From: Apostichopus parvimensis
Taxonomy: Eukaryota > Echinodermata > Holothuroidea > Aspidochirotida > Stichopodidae
DNA: 22,042 nt
Direction of reading: 5' to 3'
Assembly (NCBI GenBank): GCA_000934455.1
Contig: KN884671.1
Coordinates: 1-22,042, forward strand
Part shown: positions 1 through 9,043 of the stretch, piece after piece
How positions within the stretch are numbered: the stretch's first letter is position 1
How the letters are laid out: every line of letters starts with the position of its first letter
Made by a program: the position numbers and the translations under genes
Notes under the pieces: generated by a model
Told to the model about the DNA's origin: nothing
Database searches by the model: none
What the model saw: only the letters and a program-made list of their open reading frames with translations

Positions 1-300
1 ACTGTATTTAAAGGAGAGTGAAAGTCTGATGTGTCATTGTTGAGTACCATTTAGTAGAACATGTACACCAGGCAGTTTTCTCCACGAAACTAACTTCTAA
101 CCTCTTCAGACGTAGAACAAAGGAATTAAAGAACAATGTTTTTTTGCAGTTCTATGTACAGTGGTCAGCAGTATTGGACTCAAATCTGGTCATGTTGCAA
201 TTTGACATCATTCAGCCTTTAAAAAGTCAAATGTGCATCATAGTATAGGTTATGCCAACTTCAAGGCAACCAACACACAAAGCTACTGGCTACATGGGTA

Positions 301-342
301 TTGCACAAATGCAGTACATTATTGCACAAATGCAGTACATTA
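301..342. repeat. 21-bp tandem duplication, two copies
   Basis: The 21-bp unit beginning TTGCACAAATGCAGTACATT occurs at 301-321 and again at 322-342 with no difference. A partial third start (TTGTTATTGCACA) follows. It looks like a simple replication-slippage duplication with no obvious function. Confidence 0.9.
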
Positions 343-458
343 TTGTTATTGCACAGCTGCCAAGTAGTATCTTTCCTCCGGATTTTGTATTGGAATTAGA
401 TCATGATAAGTTAGAGTGTATGAGCTCACCCCACATAATATGAATGACTGTGGAAATT

Positions 459-526
459 GTGCAAAACTTATGTACTGTCTTATAATTTCTTATAATTGTG
501 CAAAACTTATATAATTTCTTATAATT
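459..526. repeat. Imperfect tandem duplication, about 39 and 29 bp
   Basis: A segment starting GTGCAAAACTTAT and ending ATAATTTCTTATAATT occurs at 459-497 and again at 498-526. The second copy lacks about 10 internal bases (GTACTGTCTT). This is a local AT-rich duplication followed by a small deletion. Confidence 0.8.
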
Positions 527-777
527 ACTGATAATTTATCAATCAAGAGGCAGAATGGTTCATAATGAGCTGAATGTAGTTCTATGCTCTCACCACTACA
601 TGAGCTATAATACTATCTAACATTAACACTTCAAAAATGGTATATAAGCTTAATGTTAACACTTTGAGTTTCATGTTTAACTTCTAAGCCTCCCTACTCC
701 TTCTTCTGTAAGGTTGTGTGGGTCAAAGAAGTAGATTCCGGAGATGGTTTATATTGTCACAGCCAGTTGGGACAATT

Positions 778-803
778 TCCTAATGCTATTTCCTAATGCT
801 ATT
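778..803. repeat. 13-bp tandem duplication, two copies
   Basis: The unit TCCTAATGCTATT is present at 778-790 and exactly repeated at 791-803. No function is suggested. Confidence 0.9.
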
Positions 804-2297
804 ACCTCTCTAATCTGTCCTCCCATGTCATGCTTCAAAGCACTCGTTTTGACAGCATGAACAGTTCTTAATCTTTGTCTGATAGAAACATGATATTCAT
901 ATTGCTCATACTGACAATACCAGTGCTTTGAAGAGGGACATGAAAGTACAGGAAAAGAAAATTTTCCCAACTGGGTGGTTGTATTATAAAGGAAGCTGTA
1001 GTGCCACGTGGGCTTGGTGCTTTCAAATATGGCAAAATAAATTGCTGGTGATCCTGCTGTATTGGAAGAATAAGTATTTTGCCAATTACAGAAAGAATCC
1101 TGTTTGTAGATAGGGATGATTGTACTGTTAGCCCGGGCAGATCTTTAAATCTGGTTTTATCCTACATAAACATTGAAGCCAACTGCTGAAAACATTACAT
1201 ATTATGATTATCTACAGTTGCATCTCAATGAGACATGTCTGTTTCACTGCTATGCTATGTGCTCTGCCATACCCTTATTGCGCTTAAGAACTTGATGATA
1301 TGACCTGCATACAATTTGTGCAGAATGCTTCCAGTCAAGCATGTTCCATAGAATGCCATGCATGCAATTAGAATGGTCACATTTGTTTCAAACTGTTCTT
1401 AATTTGCCTGCCTCGGGCATGTGTAAATGGCTTTGAAATTTATTCATGGGAATTATTACATTATATATCAAAATAATGCGAAAACTATACATTGCAGAGA
1501 ATAATTTGTCGGATACTGCATCCCAATAATTGCTATACAAATGGTCAAGTTGCTTTACAAGTGTAAAGATGTATAGCCTTTATTGCATACAGGTACCATA
1601 GTATTTTATGAGAGAAAATTTCTTCAAAACTGCTACACAAGTTGAACACTAAACTATTCCCTGCATTGTCAAATATTATATAAAATTGTGACTTACTATA
1701 CACATTGAAGTAATTTACGTACACATATAGTATATTTTGTTTGACATTTACTATGTGATATATTTCACATTTGAACCAACTAAGACTGCTTGCCATTCAG
1801 AAAATACATTGATGGCCTTGTCAAACAGCTGTGGCCGGAAAAAGTTAGAACTTAACAGACTATGTAATTCAGATGAAACAACTAGAAATTATGTTTTTCA
1901 CCGTAACTGTATGCCCTAGAAGAAACAGATCATCTGTACCTAAGAAGGTGGCGCCCTTCTCCTTCTTCTCACTCACCTCATTGACCTCCCTCATTTACCT
2001 CCCTCATTTGCCAGCGTCATTTACCACATTCTAAGGGAGCATGAATGGTGCATAATATACTACTGACTGCTTTACTTAACAGTTAACAGTTCTTTTGGAT
2101 TTGAAACAGGGATATTAAATTCTTCTGACTATGTATTTCTAAGTGATTCTATTAAATCTGGGACAGAACTGTCTGTATTTAGTTTGTTAGACACGGTAAA
2201 GTCAAGCAAGAATTATTAAGGAAGAGTACAGTGTATATCTGAATAATTGTTACAAATGTTGTGATTGTACATAAATTACTGTATAATTAGTTTTATT

Positions 2298-2392
2298 TGT
2301 ATGTATGCGTGTATGTATGTATGTATGTATGTATGTATGTATGTATGTATGTATGTATGTATGTATGTATGTATGTATGTATGCGTGTATGT
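2298..2392 (-). repeat. (GTAT)n microsatellite, 3' tail of the SINE
   Basis: About 95 bp of ATGT/GTAT tetranucleotide repeat, interrupted near each end by a GCGTG variant. Read on the minus strand it is (CATA)n and directly follows the tRNA-derived SINE body. A simple-repeat tail at this position is typical of SINEs mobilised by LINEs that use short tandem tails. Confidence 0.9.
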
Positions 2393-2550
2393 CTTCCCGC
2401 AAGCAGGAACTCGCGAAAGAAGCCATGGAGGCTTATAGACTCGCAAGCTGACTGAAGCCAATCTCTCGGCACACATCCATTTAACGTCCATGTCGGGAAG
2501 TTGTTATTGAACAACACCCTAGCCAGACGACACACATTGCTGTCGGCGGG

Positions 2551-2604
2551 AAATCGAACCGGGGATCTCATGACTGGGAGACGCCGGCGTTAACCACTAG
2601 GCTA
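2551..2604 (-). promoter_or_regulatory. Internal Pol III promoter (A and B boxes) of the SINE
   Basis: The A box TAGCCTAGTGG lies at 2594-2604 and the B box GGTTCGATTT at 2551-2560, read on the minus strand. Both fit the eukaryotic tRNA-gene consensus closely. They would direct transcription leftward toward the (CATA)n tail. Whether this copy is still transcribed cannot be seen. Confidence 0.75.
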
Positions 2605-2611
2605 TAGTAGG

Positions 2612-4921
2612 AAGGGTAGTAATTTTCTAGATGTTGTGCAAGATTGCTTTTTACATCAACATGTTACTTTCCCTACTAGGGGGGATAACATCCTGGATCT
2701 TGTTTTGAGTTCTAATCCAAGCAATGTTGTTGATTTGACGGGTCTAGGAAAACTAGGAACTAGTGATCATGATATACTAGCTTTTGATGTTGTTTGCAAA
2801 GTCGTAAATTCTGTTAGCAATGAAAAAGTCCCTGATTTTTCGAGATCAGATACTGAGGCAATTGAAACTTTACTAAAGGGTACTGATTGGATTAATTTGT
2901 TTAGCGATATGTGTGCTTCTCAGTCTTGGATTTGTTTTGCTGATAAATTAAAGGTCATTATGGAAAATCATGTTCCGTGGAAGAATCGTCGTCGTAAAAG
3001 CAGTATGCCTCACTGGATGAATAAGAAAGTTAGATGTGCAATTAGGCAAAAACGTAGAATGTGGAAGTTGTTTAGGAGGACTAAATCTGAATCTCTTTTG
3101 GCCAAGTTTAAAATTCATCAGCTGAAGGTAGAATGCTTAGTCTCTGATGCTAAATTGAATTTCGAAAAAAGCATTGCCCTAAAAATTAAGGATAACCCAA
3201 AGGCCTTCTTTTCTTATGTCAGGTCAAAGCAGAAAGTTAAAGATGCAATTGTTTCTCTTAGGGCACCACAGTCTGATAATATAGTTACTGATAGTCAGGA
3301 TCTTGCAGATCTTTTGAACAACTATTTTGTGTCGGTTTTCACAAGGGAAGATACGAGTAGTATTCCAGATTTTCAGGGGGGCAGTGATAGGCCTAAACTG
3401 GATACGGTCTTATTTTCGGATGAGGTTGTCTTAAAGGAGCTACTTCGTCTAAATGTTTCTAAAGCTTCTGGACCGGATGCAATCCATCCGTATTTGTTGA
3501 AGACTTTTGCACACCATTTCTGCGTTCCACTCTCGTTGGTTTTTAGTAAATTTATGGATGAAGGTTATGTTCCTAGGGACTGGAGATGTGCTAATATTAC
3601 CCCAATTTTCAAGAAGGGTGATAAGTCTAAGCCCTGTAATTATAGGCCCGTTAGTCTCACTAGTGTAGTTTGTAAGGTCATGGAGTCTATTGTTAAAAGG
3701 TCTATGGTCTGTCACTTCAGCAGTCAGTCTTTGATCAGAGAGTCTCAACATGGCTTTTGTCAAAAAAGGTCTTGTCTCACTAATATCCTTGAGTTTATGG
3801 AAGATGTTACAAGTTCACTAAATAGGCAGAAGTCTGTAGATGTTGTGTTCCTGGATTTCCAGAAGGCCTTTGATAAAGTTCCCCACCAGCGTCTTTTACT
3901 TAGGCTGAAGAGTATGGGTGTCAATGGGAATTTACTGTCTTGGATCGGGAATTGGCTTGGTAATAGGGAACAGAGGGTGGTAATTAAAGGCTGTGCTTCT
4001 TCTTGGCAGAACGTTACTAGTGGGGTTCCACAAGGGTCTGTATTAGGTCCCTTGTTGTTTGTTACCTATATAAATGACATCGACGGAGATATTTTGTGTA
4101 AAGCTAAGAAGTTTGCTGATGACACCAAATTGTATTCTGAGGTCTCTTCCAAAAGCGATTCTGAGAAATTTCAAGCCGATTTGGATAAGATTTTTTCGTG
4201 GTCTCAGGGATGGCAAATGCTTTTTAATATTGATAAATGTAAGGTAATGCACATTGGTAGTAGTAACCAAAAGTTTACATACAATCTTAATGGTGTGGAG
4301 TTACAGGAGGTCTCTGTTGAAAGAGACCTAGGTATCTACATTGACTCATCTCTGCAACCTTCTAAACATTGTCTTGAAGCTGCTAAAAGAGGTAATAGGG
4401 CTTTAGGTATGATCAAGAGAAACTTCAGTTTTCTGAAAGAGGACATCGTAGTTAGGCTTTATAAGCAGTTGGTTAGGCCTCATCTGGAGTATGCTGTGCA
4501 GGCTTGGAACCCTTACTTTGCTAAGGATAAGGAAGTACTTGAAAAGGTCCAGAGGAGGGCTACTAGGATGATTAGTTCCTTAAAGAGGGTTCCTTATTAT
4601 AGGCGGTTACAACTGTTGAATCTCACCACACTGGAGCTTAGGAGGTTACGTGGGGACTTGATCCAGGTTTTCAAGATTGTGTATGGTTTCGACAATTTAT
4701 CCTTTACCGACTTTTTCTTGTTTGCTAACAGTAGTTGTACTAGAGGTCATTGTCTTAAACTCCAAAAGTCGCATAGTAGGATTAATATTCGACATAACTT
4801 TTTTTCTAATAGGGTTGTGAATGAGTGGAATGGTTTGCCTGAGAAAGTTGTACTTGCAAGTAGTGTCAATGGGTTTAAGAATGCTTTGGACAAGCACTTT
4901 AAGCATTGTAATCGGGTCTGA
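2612..4921 (+). CDS. LINE ORF2 fragment: endonuclease end plus reverse transcriptase
   Basis: This would copy LINE RNA into DNA at a nicked target. Numbering is from the GTG codon at 2636, although the frame is open from 2594 and homology seems to start near 2615 (NFLDVVQDCFLHQHV). The C-terminal endonuclease signature survives as LDLVL and SDHDI (about residues 43-47). RT motifs follow in order: KASGPDAIHPYLL near 276, NYRPVSLTS near 335, the first catalytic aspartate in FLDFQKAFD near 407, GVPQGSVLGPLLF at 463-475, and the catalytic FADD at 493-496. The C-terminal stretch has LEYAVQAW, VQRRATRMI and LRRLRGDL, typical of the CR1/L2/jockey group. No stop or frameshift interrupts 2.3 kb, so the insertion appears fairly young. 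There is no true start codon; the ORF is partial because of truncation. The exact clade within the jockey superfamily needs a phylogeny. Confidence 0.92.
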   Translation, partial: KGSNFLDVVQDCFLHQHVTFPTRGDNILDLVLSSNPSNVVDLTGLGKLGTSDHDILAFDVVCKVVNSVSNEKVPDFSRSDTEAIETLLKGTDWINLFSDMCASQSWICFADKLKVIMENHVPWKNRRRKSSMPHWMNKKVRCAIRQKRRMWKLFRRTKSESLLAKFKIHQLKVECLVSDAKLNFEKSIALKIKDNPKAFFSYVRSKQKVKDAIVSLRAPQSDNIVTDSQDLADLLNNYFVSVFTREDTSSIPDFQGGSDRPKLDTVLFSDEVVLKELLRLNVSKASGPDAIHPYLLKTFAHHFCVPLSLVFSKFMDEGYVPRDWRCANITPIFKKGDKSKPCNYRPVSLTSVVCKVMESIVKRSMVCHFSSQSLIRESQHGFCQKRSCLTNILEFMEDVTSSLNRQKSVDVVFLDFQKAFDKVPHQRLLLRLKSMGVNGNLLSWIGNWLGNREQRVVIKGCASSWQNVTSGVPQGSVLGPLLFVTYINDIDGDILCKAKKFADDTKLYSEVSSKSDSEKFQADLDKIFSWSQGWQMLFNIDKCKVMHIGSSNQKFTYNLNGVELQEVSVERDLGIYIDSSLQPSKHCLEAAKRGNRALGMIKRNFSFLKEDIVVRLYKQLVRPHLEYAVQAWNPYFAKDKEVLEKVQRRATRMISSLKRVPYYRRLQLLNLTTLELRRLRGDLIQVFKIVYGFDNLSFTDFFLFANSSCTRGHCLKLQKSHSRINIRHNFFSNRVVNEWNGLPEKVVLASSVNGFKNALDKHFKHCNRV

Positions 4922-5010
4922 GTGTCTTCAGTTTTTTTTCTCTCTCTATAGGGTCCTTGATGGGGACTTAAGTGTCCCTCCTGATCCTTTTTTCTACTAA
5001 ACTAAACTAT
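2612..5010 (+). mobile_element. 5'-truncated CR1/L2-like non-LTR retrotransposon (LINE)
   Basis: A single open frame carries the end of an endonuclease domain, a full reverse transcriptase and the usual C-terminal segment. After the stop comes a short 3' UTR with a small hairpin (GGGAC at 4963-4967 pairing with GTCCC at 4974-4978) and a short ACTAAACTAAACTA end near 4996-5010. No long poly(A) is present, which fits CR1/L2/jockey-group elements ending in short tandem repeats. The first ORF and the N-terminal part of the endonuclease are missing, which is ordinary 5' truncation. It lies just upstream of the first EGF exon, in the same orientation. The exact 3' end is uncertain, since a poly-T and CCAAAAATTT tract follows. 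Confidence 0.9.
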
Positions 5011-5021
5011 ACACTCCGCTC

Positions 5022-5072
5022 AATTTTTTTTTTTTTTCCAAAAATTTTTCCAAAAATTTCCAAATTTTTTCC
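5022..5072. repeat. Poly-T and CCAAAAATTT low-complexity tract
   Basis: A run of about 15 T is followed by three imperfect copies of CCAAAAATTT. It sits between the LINE 3' end and the first EGF exon. It could be part of the insertion tail or old intronic low complexity. It lies about 85 bp upstream of the exon acceptor. Confidence 0.7.
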
Positions 5073-5154
5073 TGTTAACAATATATTTGAGTCACGTTAC
5101 AAGTATTTACATGCAATAATGTCAGTGTATGTTTCAAATTATCTTTTGTTGTAG

Positions 5155-5298
5155 ATATTGATGAATGCAGAACTGGAAGCCACACTTGTAATGTGACGAC
5201 ATCAGAATGTATGAACACCATAGGTTTTTACAGGTGTGATTGTAGGACTGGTTATACTGGTGAATCTTACTTTCCTGGACGACCATCAACTTGTGAAG
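5155..5298 (+). CDS. Exon encoding a calcium-binding EGF-like domain (first in window)
   Basis: The exon is 144 bp, 48 codons, bounded by TTGTTGTAG before and GTAAAC after. Both splice phases are 1: it begins with AT of a split codon and ends with a single G. The peptide starts IDECRTGSHTCN and has six cysteines in EGF order. DIDEC-type residues at the start and CMNTIGFYRC in the middle (Asn, then aromatic) match the calcium-binding EGF consensus. Such domains build extracellular or membrane-anchored proteins such as fibrillins, fibulins, Notch-like receptors and matrix proteins; which one cannot be told from three domains. The upstream partner exon must end in one base, probably G, giving Asp. 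It lies immediately after the LINE. The gene is partial in this window. Confidence 0.88.
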
Positions 5299-6199
5299 GT
5301 AAACTCATTGGACAGTATGTTATTGTCTATAATAATGCTTTTATTGGTGACACATGTACTTCCTATAAATGGGCAAACAACAACTTGTAAGGTCACTGAT
5401 ACTGTATTTTAATATCATTAAAGTTCTGCTGTGCTTCTGCTCAAAGTGATATTACAGAAATTGGAGGTTACCTATTATAATAATTGTTTACTAATTCCTT
5501 GATAATATAAAAGTATGAATTGGATTTGTTGGGTTTAATAAAGAAGAAAAAAAGGGTTGTAGCTTACTATAGTTAGAACCTACTGAATGGCTAATGTTAA
5601 ACATTTAGTGTATCCGACATGTAGCTTTATTATGACATCACTTGAAGAAAAATGAGTTGAGATGACATGACTTGCTACTTGGTCAACATGACTTACACAA
5701 TTTTGACTTGTTGACATGAGCCAGCTCCAAAGTGAAGAACAAACAACTGAATGTACTGAAGGGTTGTCATATGGCTGATCCAATTCAAATTTCAAAACTC
5801 ACATCATGGAAGAGTAAAAAGTACAACAATACTTCAACCAATTTATTTGGTGCCCTTTACTAGCCAATGTCTAAAGATAGATCTGTAAAGAGTATAATTC
5901 CTTGAAGTTCTTCTCTTAGAAGTGAACTCTTTAATAACTTGCTCCATAAGAAAGAAATCAGTTTCTTTTGAAGATGAAAACCAAATAATACTTTTGCTGG
6001 TTAAGAAACTTTCCACATTTTCATGGATACATTAATGCAAAGTTAACGTTTATTACTATGCAAGTATTTTATTTTGAAAGTCATCTATAAATCCTGGATT
6101 GTGATTTTGAATGATGAACAAAGAATGATCTTCATAATAGTACAGCTATAACTATATGTAAACTTGTGGTAAAGGTGTTACCAACAAGTTTGTTTTTTG

Positions 6200-6223
6200 C
6201 TCAGCTGAAAGCTTTCAGCTGAG
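6200..6223. repeat. Perfect 24-bp palindrome
   Basis: The sequence is its own reverse complement with no spacer. It is centred on AAGCTT (a HindIII site), with CAGCTG at each side and CTC/GAG at the tips. The neighbouring bases (G at both 6199 and 6224) break the symmetry. It is about 120 bp before the LINE fragment. Its role is unknown. Confidence 0.9.
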
Positions 6224-6328
6224 GTATAGTGATCATGCAATTTTGCCAAAAATCTCTCATTTTTTGCCAACACGTTTGAATTCCTGCCATTTCATCATTT
6301 TTCTTTCGATTTACATACATTTTTATTC

Positions 6329-6817
6329 ATGATCCGTATGCATTTTGTGATTGAGGTTGTATCAGATTTTAAATATCTTGGATTAACCTTCAGCAGCTCG
6401 CTTACTTGGAATACCCACGTGAACAATATGGCATCAAAAGCTAAACAGAGATTATATTGTATTCATAGGCTCGCCGGCTTTGGCTTAGATTTTGATAAGC
6501 AGCTTTGGCTTTTTAAGGCAATGGTGTTGTCCTTCCTTGTGTACTGTGGACCAGTTTGGTTATCATCCTGTTCTAAAGGACAATTAGACTACTTGAATAA
6601 ATGCATCAAGTTGTTTTCTACCATCACGGATGATTTTATTGATCGTATAATATGTCAGTGTGCTTCTTCTATAGTCGAGGATTCCGATCACCCTCTCTTT
6701 GATTTTTACATGAAACCACGTAGATTTTACACGATCCCACGTATGCGGACAGAACGGTTTAGGCGATCAGTTTTACCTAGGAGTATTAAGACTTTGAATT
6801 GTATGATACATAGATAA
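6329..6817 (+). pseudogene. LINE reverse transcriptase C-terminal fragment
   Basis: The recognisable part begins VVSDFKYLGLTFSSSLTW around 6356. This is the post-YADD region where many LINE proteins have a KYLG block, followed by KAKQRLYCIHRL, MVLSFLVYCGPVWLS and a terminal basic stretch. The catalytic aspartates are absent because the copy is 5' truncated, so it cannot encode an active enzyme. The stop codon is TAA at 6815-6817. The ATG at 6329 is fortuitous, and the first few residues are probably flanking sequence. There are no internal stops, so the fragment is not very old. Confidence 0.75.
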
Positions 6818-6893
6818 CTTTTTTTAACCTATTTTTGAGATGCTGTAGTCCATTTTATTATATTGTCATTTTATGATGAATATCAATAAATTT

Positions 6894-6994
6894 CTACTCT
6901 ACTCTACTCTACTCTACTCTACTCTACTCTACTCTACTCTACTCTACTCTACTCTACTCTACTCTACTCTACTCTACTCTACTCTACTTTACTT
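6894..6994. repeat. (ACTCT)n microsatellite
   Basis: About 20 almost perfect copies of a CTACT/ACTCT pentamer run from 6894 to about 6987, with degenerate ACTTT units at the end. The array starts 3 bp after the AATAAA of the LINE fragment, so it is best read as an expanded LINE 3' tail rather than an independent satellite. Confidence 0.92.
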
Positions 6995-7871
6995 TTGGTG
7001 TGGGTAGCAAAATGTCTTACCATCATTTCCCATCATTTTTTGAAATAATTCCGCCTGTGGGAGACTTGATCAAGTCAAATTACTTGTTATTCAGGCTTGC
7101 TATGTAGTTCCATGTCATCTCTGTAAGACAACTGCTTGGTTGACTTGTAATCTGAACTTTTCAACAGTTTGTGTGTGGAATATGACATGTGAAAATGACA
7201 GATATTGTTGGAACCGACGATTTCTACTCTTTGACATTTCTCTGTGGTATGTCGATTGTAAATTAGTAGCTTGTCGTTCTGTTATTGTATGTGTGCAACT
7301 TTTGTGAGCAAGTTTTGATTAGCACAATTCAAACGTGATGTCCAGGTCATTTTAGCAGAGGAAAACTTTGTTACGATTTTGTTTTATTATTGCATACGAT
7401 AAGTTTGCGGCAGTATAGATTTTATGACAATCCTAATCTATGAACTCATGATGGCGTGTGTGAGTATGTATGTTTTGGTGTGTGTGTGCCGCCTTCTTGT
7501 AACACCAATATCTAAAAACTTGTGTATCTTTGGCAACCCTCATTCTGGGCATGAAGATTGCCCATAGCTAGAGACGTTGTTGATTTTATTTCAGGTTGAG
7601 AGTTAACAGTGAAAATCTTGTTCCTACCTTATGTCAAGAAAAGAAGCATGTAGGTTGCTCTGAATATGAAATGGTAATCTACAATATGCAGAAATATTCT
7701 TAACTTGAAATATTTGTAATTATTGTTTTATCTCTGCTGAACAACAAGCTGAAATCCAAATGGGTGCAGAATGAACAATAGGTAGCGGTAGCCAACTATG
7801 TTACAAAACAACCAACACGTCTGTCAATGGTGCACTTTAATATGGTGAACATAGAAACTGCCACCGTAACA
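6995..7871. other. Intronic stretch, nothing recognised
   Basis: There is no coding signal, inverted repeat or tandem structure beyond short TG-rich stretches near 7458-7490. It separates the LINE fragment from the first copy of the dispersed repeat. Confidence 0.6.
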
Positions 7872-8492
7872 CAAGCAGTAGCGTAATCCTGGTTAATTCT
7901 ATTCACCTATTCACAAGAAAAATTTTGATTGGAGTGACATGCCAAATCAGACATAGAAGTTCCAAAAGCTGGAACTGACAATCCTACATGAGAATTAATA
8001 ACTCATACCCTATAAAATGTAAGGAAAAATAAATGACTTCTGTCTTTATCCAGTCAACATTATGCTTTTTAGGGAAGAAAGTGTGAGAATGTGGCCCTAT
8101 GTTACAACTTTCTCCAGAACGATAATGATATGGCTGCAGTTCAATCCAGCATACTGCTATATACTTAGAGTAACAATACCAAGAAAGCTTTATGTGTGCA
8201 TTAAATGCAGAAGGTTCCAGAAAGTTTTCATCAATGGACATGGTAGCCAATCAGATAATGTGATTGAATGATATGAAGCTGAAATATGATATATTGTCCT
8301 TTTTCATTGGCTGAAATATTGTAGTTCAGAAACGAAAGTTGAGTCATAAGAAAAGAGCTTTACCATTCTGCCCAAGATAAGACAATAGGACCTCTGTAAG
8401 AATGAGGGAAGCAACTAACCTCTCATTATTATAACAACGATGAATTCAAAATATAAGGTTTTAAAACATCAGTACCTTACCAAGTTTCTTTT
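7872..8492 (+). repeat. Dispersed repeat family, copy A
   Basis: The start matches 19898 onward (AAGCAGTAGC against AAGCAATAGC, then TTAATTCTATTCA), and the end matches to about 20314 (AACATCAGTA). Shared blocks include GGAGTGACATG, AGCTGGAACTGACAATCCTA, AAATGTAAGGAAAAATAAAT, CATTGGCTGAAATAT and CTGCCCAAGATAAGACAATA. Copy A holds about 200 bp (roughly 8065-8280) that copy B lacks. I see no terminal inverted repeat or coding potential, so the class is unknown. Short ORFs here are chance. Confidence 0.85.
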
Positions 8493-8728
8493 GCTCAACT
8501 TGCTCTGAGAGCACAAGAAATGCCTACAAATTCTGCAGCTTGGGGGCTTATAATGCCCCTTGGACCCCTACTATAGGGCTCAGAGATACATTCCATAGAA
8601 GTTTAGAGTATTACAAATACTCTTTCTGACATGTAATGCTTCAGCAGCAGGGGACTCCCCCCCCCCGCACCCCATGTATTCCCAGCCAATTGCAGTGTGC
8701 AAATTGCATTGTTTTACCTTTTGCAACT
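8493..8728. other. Spacer between the dispersed repeat and the THAP element
   Basis: No gene is visible. It contains a short C-run (CCCCCCCCCC) at about 8656-8665. The last bases, ending CTTTAA, hold the left TTAA target site of the next element. Confidence 0.6.
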
Positions 8729-8732
8729 TTAA

Positions 8733-8747
8733 AGTGGTCCTGCCATG
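8733..8747 (+). repeat. Left terminal inverted repeat of the THAP element
   Basis: AGTGGTCCTGCCATG directly follows TTAA at 8729-8732. It is identical to the reverse complement of 10718-10732. It marks the left boundary of the element. Confidence 0.88.
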
Positions 8748-8908
8748 GGGGTATTCCAGGTTATTGGATAGCTAATTTGGAGGATTTGTTTTCCAAAAAT
8801 ATAACTTTTATTTCATAAAACCTAGTCGTTCGCGAAAAAATTGTAAAAGAAATTGGCTACTTTACGTAACCTTGTAAAAAAAAGTGAAATCAACTGAAGT
8901 ACGCGCTG

Positions 8909-8923
8909 ACGTCATATCGTGAA
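8909..8923 (+). repeat. Left subterminal inverted repeat with CRE-like site
   Basis: ACGTCATATCGTGAA is 176 bp from the left end. The same sequence occurs in reverse at 10520-10534, 198 bp from the right end. The left copy, extended by TG, includes a full TGACGTCA CRE-type octamer; a separate TGACGTCA lies near 10548-10555. It could be a transposase-binding or promoter element. Confidence 0.7.
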
Positions 8924-9043
8924 CGCTGGATGTAAACAACACTTGCACTGTTCGTTGAGTTCGTGTGGTTTATGGTGTAAGCGTGGTTAGACATCCTCCA
9001 TTTTGTAGCTATGCTGTCTTCAAATTTACACTGATTGATTAAA

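Larger units (their letters stand above)
1..2297. other. Non-coding stretch, no gene recognised
   Basis: No ORF here has a recognisable protein signature and I see no convincing exon with cysteine spacing like the EGF exons downstream. It is probably an intron or flank of the EGF-domain gene, but that is inference. The visible structure is limited to short tandem duplications near 301-342, 459-526 and 778-803, and a pyrimidine-rich stretch near 1950-2010 with repeated CCTCCCTCATTT-type units. Confidence 0.6.
2298..2611 (-). mobile_element. tRNA-derived SINE, minus strand
   Basis: The minus-strand head contains a polymerase III A box (TAGCCTAGTGG, at 2594-2604 on the + strand) and a B box (GGTTCGATTT, at 2551-2560). 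Their starts are about 44 nt apart, as in a tRNA. This places the tRNA-like 5' end near 2611. The tRNA-related head (about 2540-2611) is followed by roughly 150 bp of unrelated body and then the (CATA)n tail. I cannot assign the parent tRNA or a named SINE family. The minus-strand ORFs over this region are repeat artefacts. No target-site duplication was identified, because the far flank is the LINE at 2612. Confidence 0.8.
6329..6994 (+). mobile_element. 3' fragment of a second, different LINE
   Basis: A 162-codon open frame resembles the region after the RT catalytic core in non-LTR retrotransposons. It is followed by about 70 bp of 3' UTR, an AATAAA at 6885-6890, and a CTACT/ACTCT pentanucleotide tail. 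The peptide differs from the large LINE at 2612: it has no VQRRATRMI or LRRLRGDL block. It therefore belongs to another family, possibly of the I/Nimb or related group, which I cannot fix by eye. The 5' junction is somewhere near 6329-6360. Confidence 0.75.

Noticed and set aside
2276-2571. Minus-strand ORFs rich in THTYIH repeats
   Set aside because: They are translations of the (GTAT)n microsatellite and the SINE body, not a protein gene.
2540-2611. Functional tRNA gene on the minus strand
   Set aside because: A and B boxes are present, but the acceptor stem does not pair convincingly and a SINE-like body with a simple-repeat tail follows.
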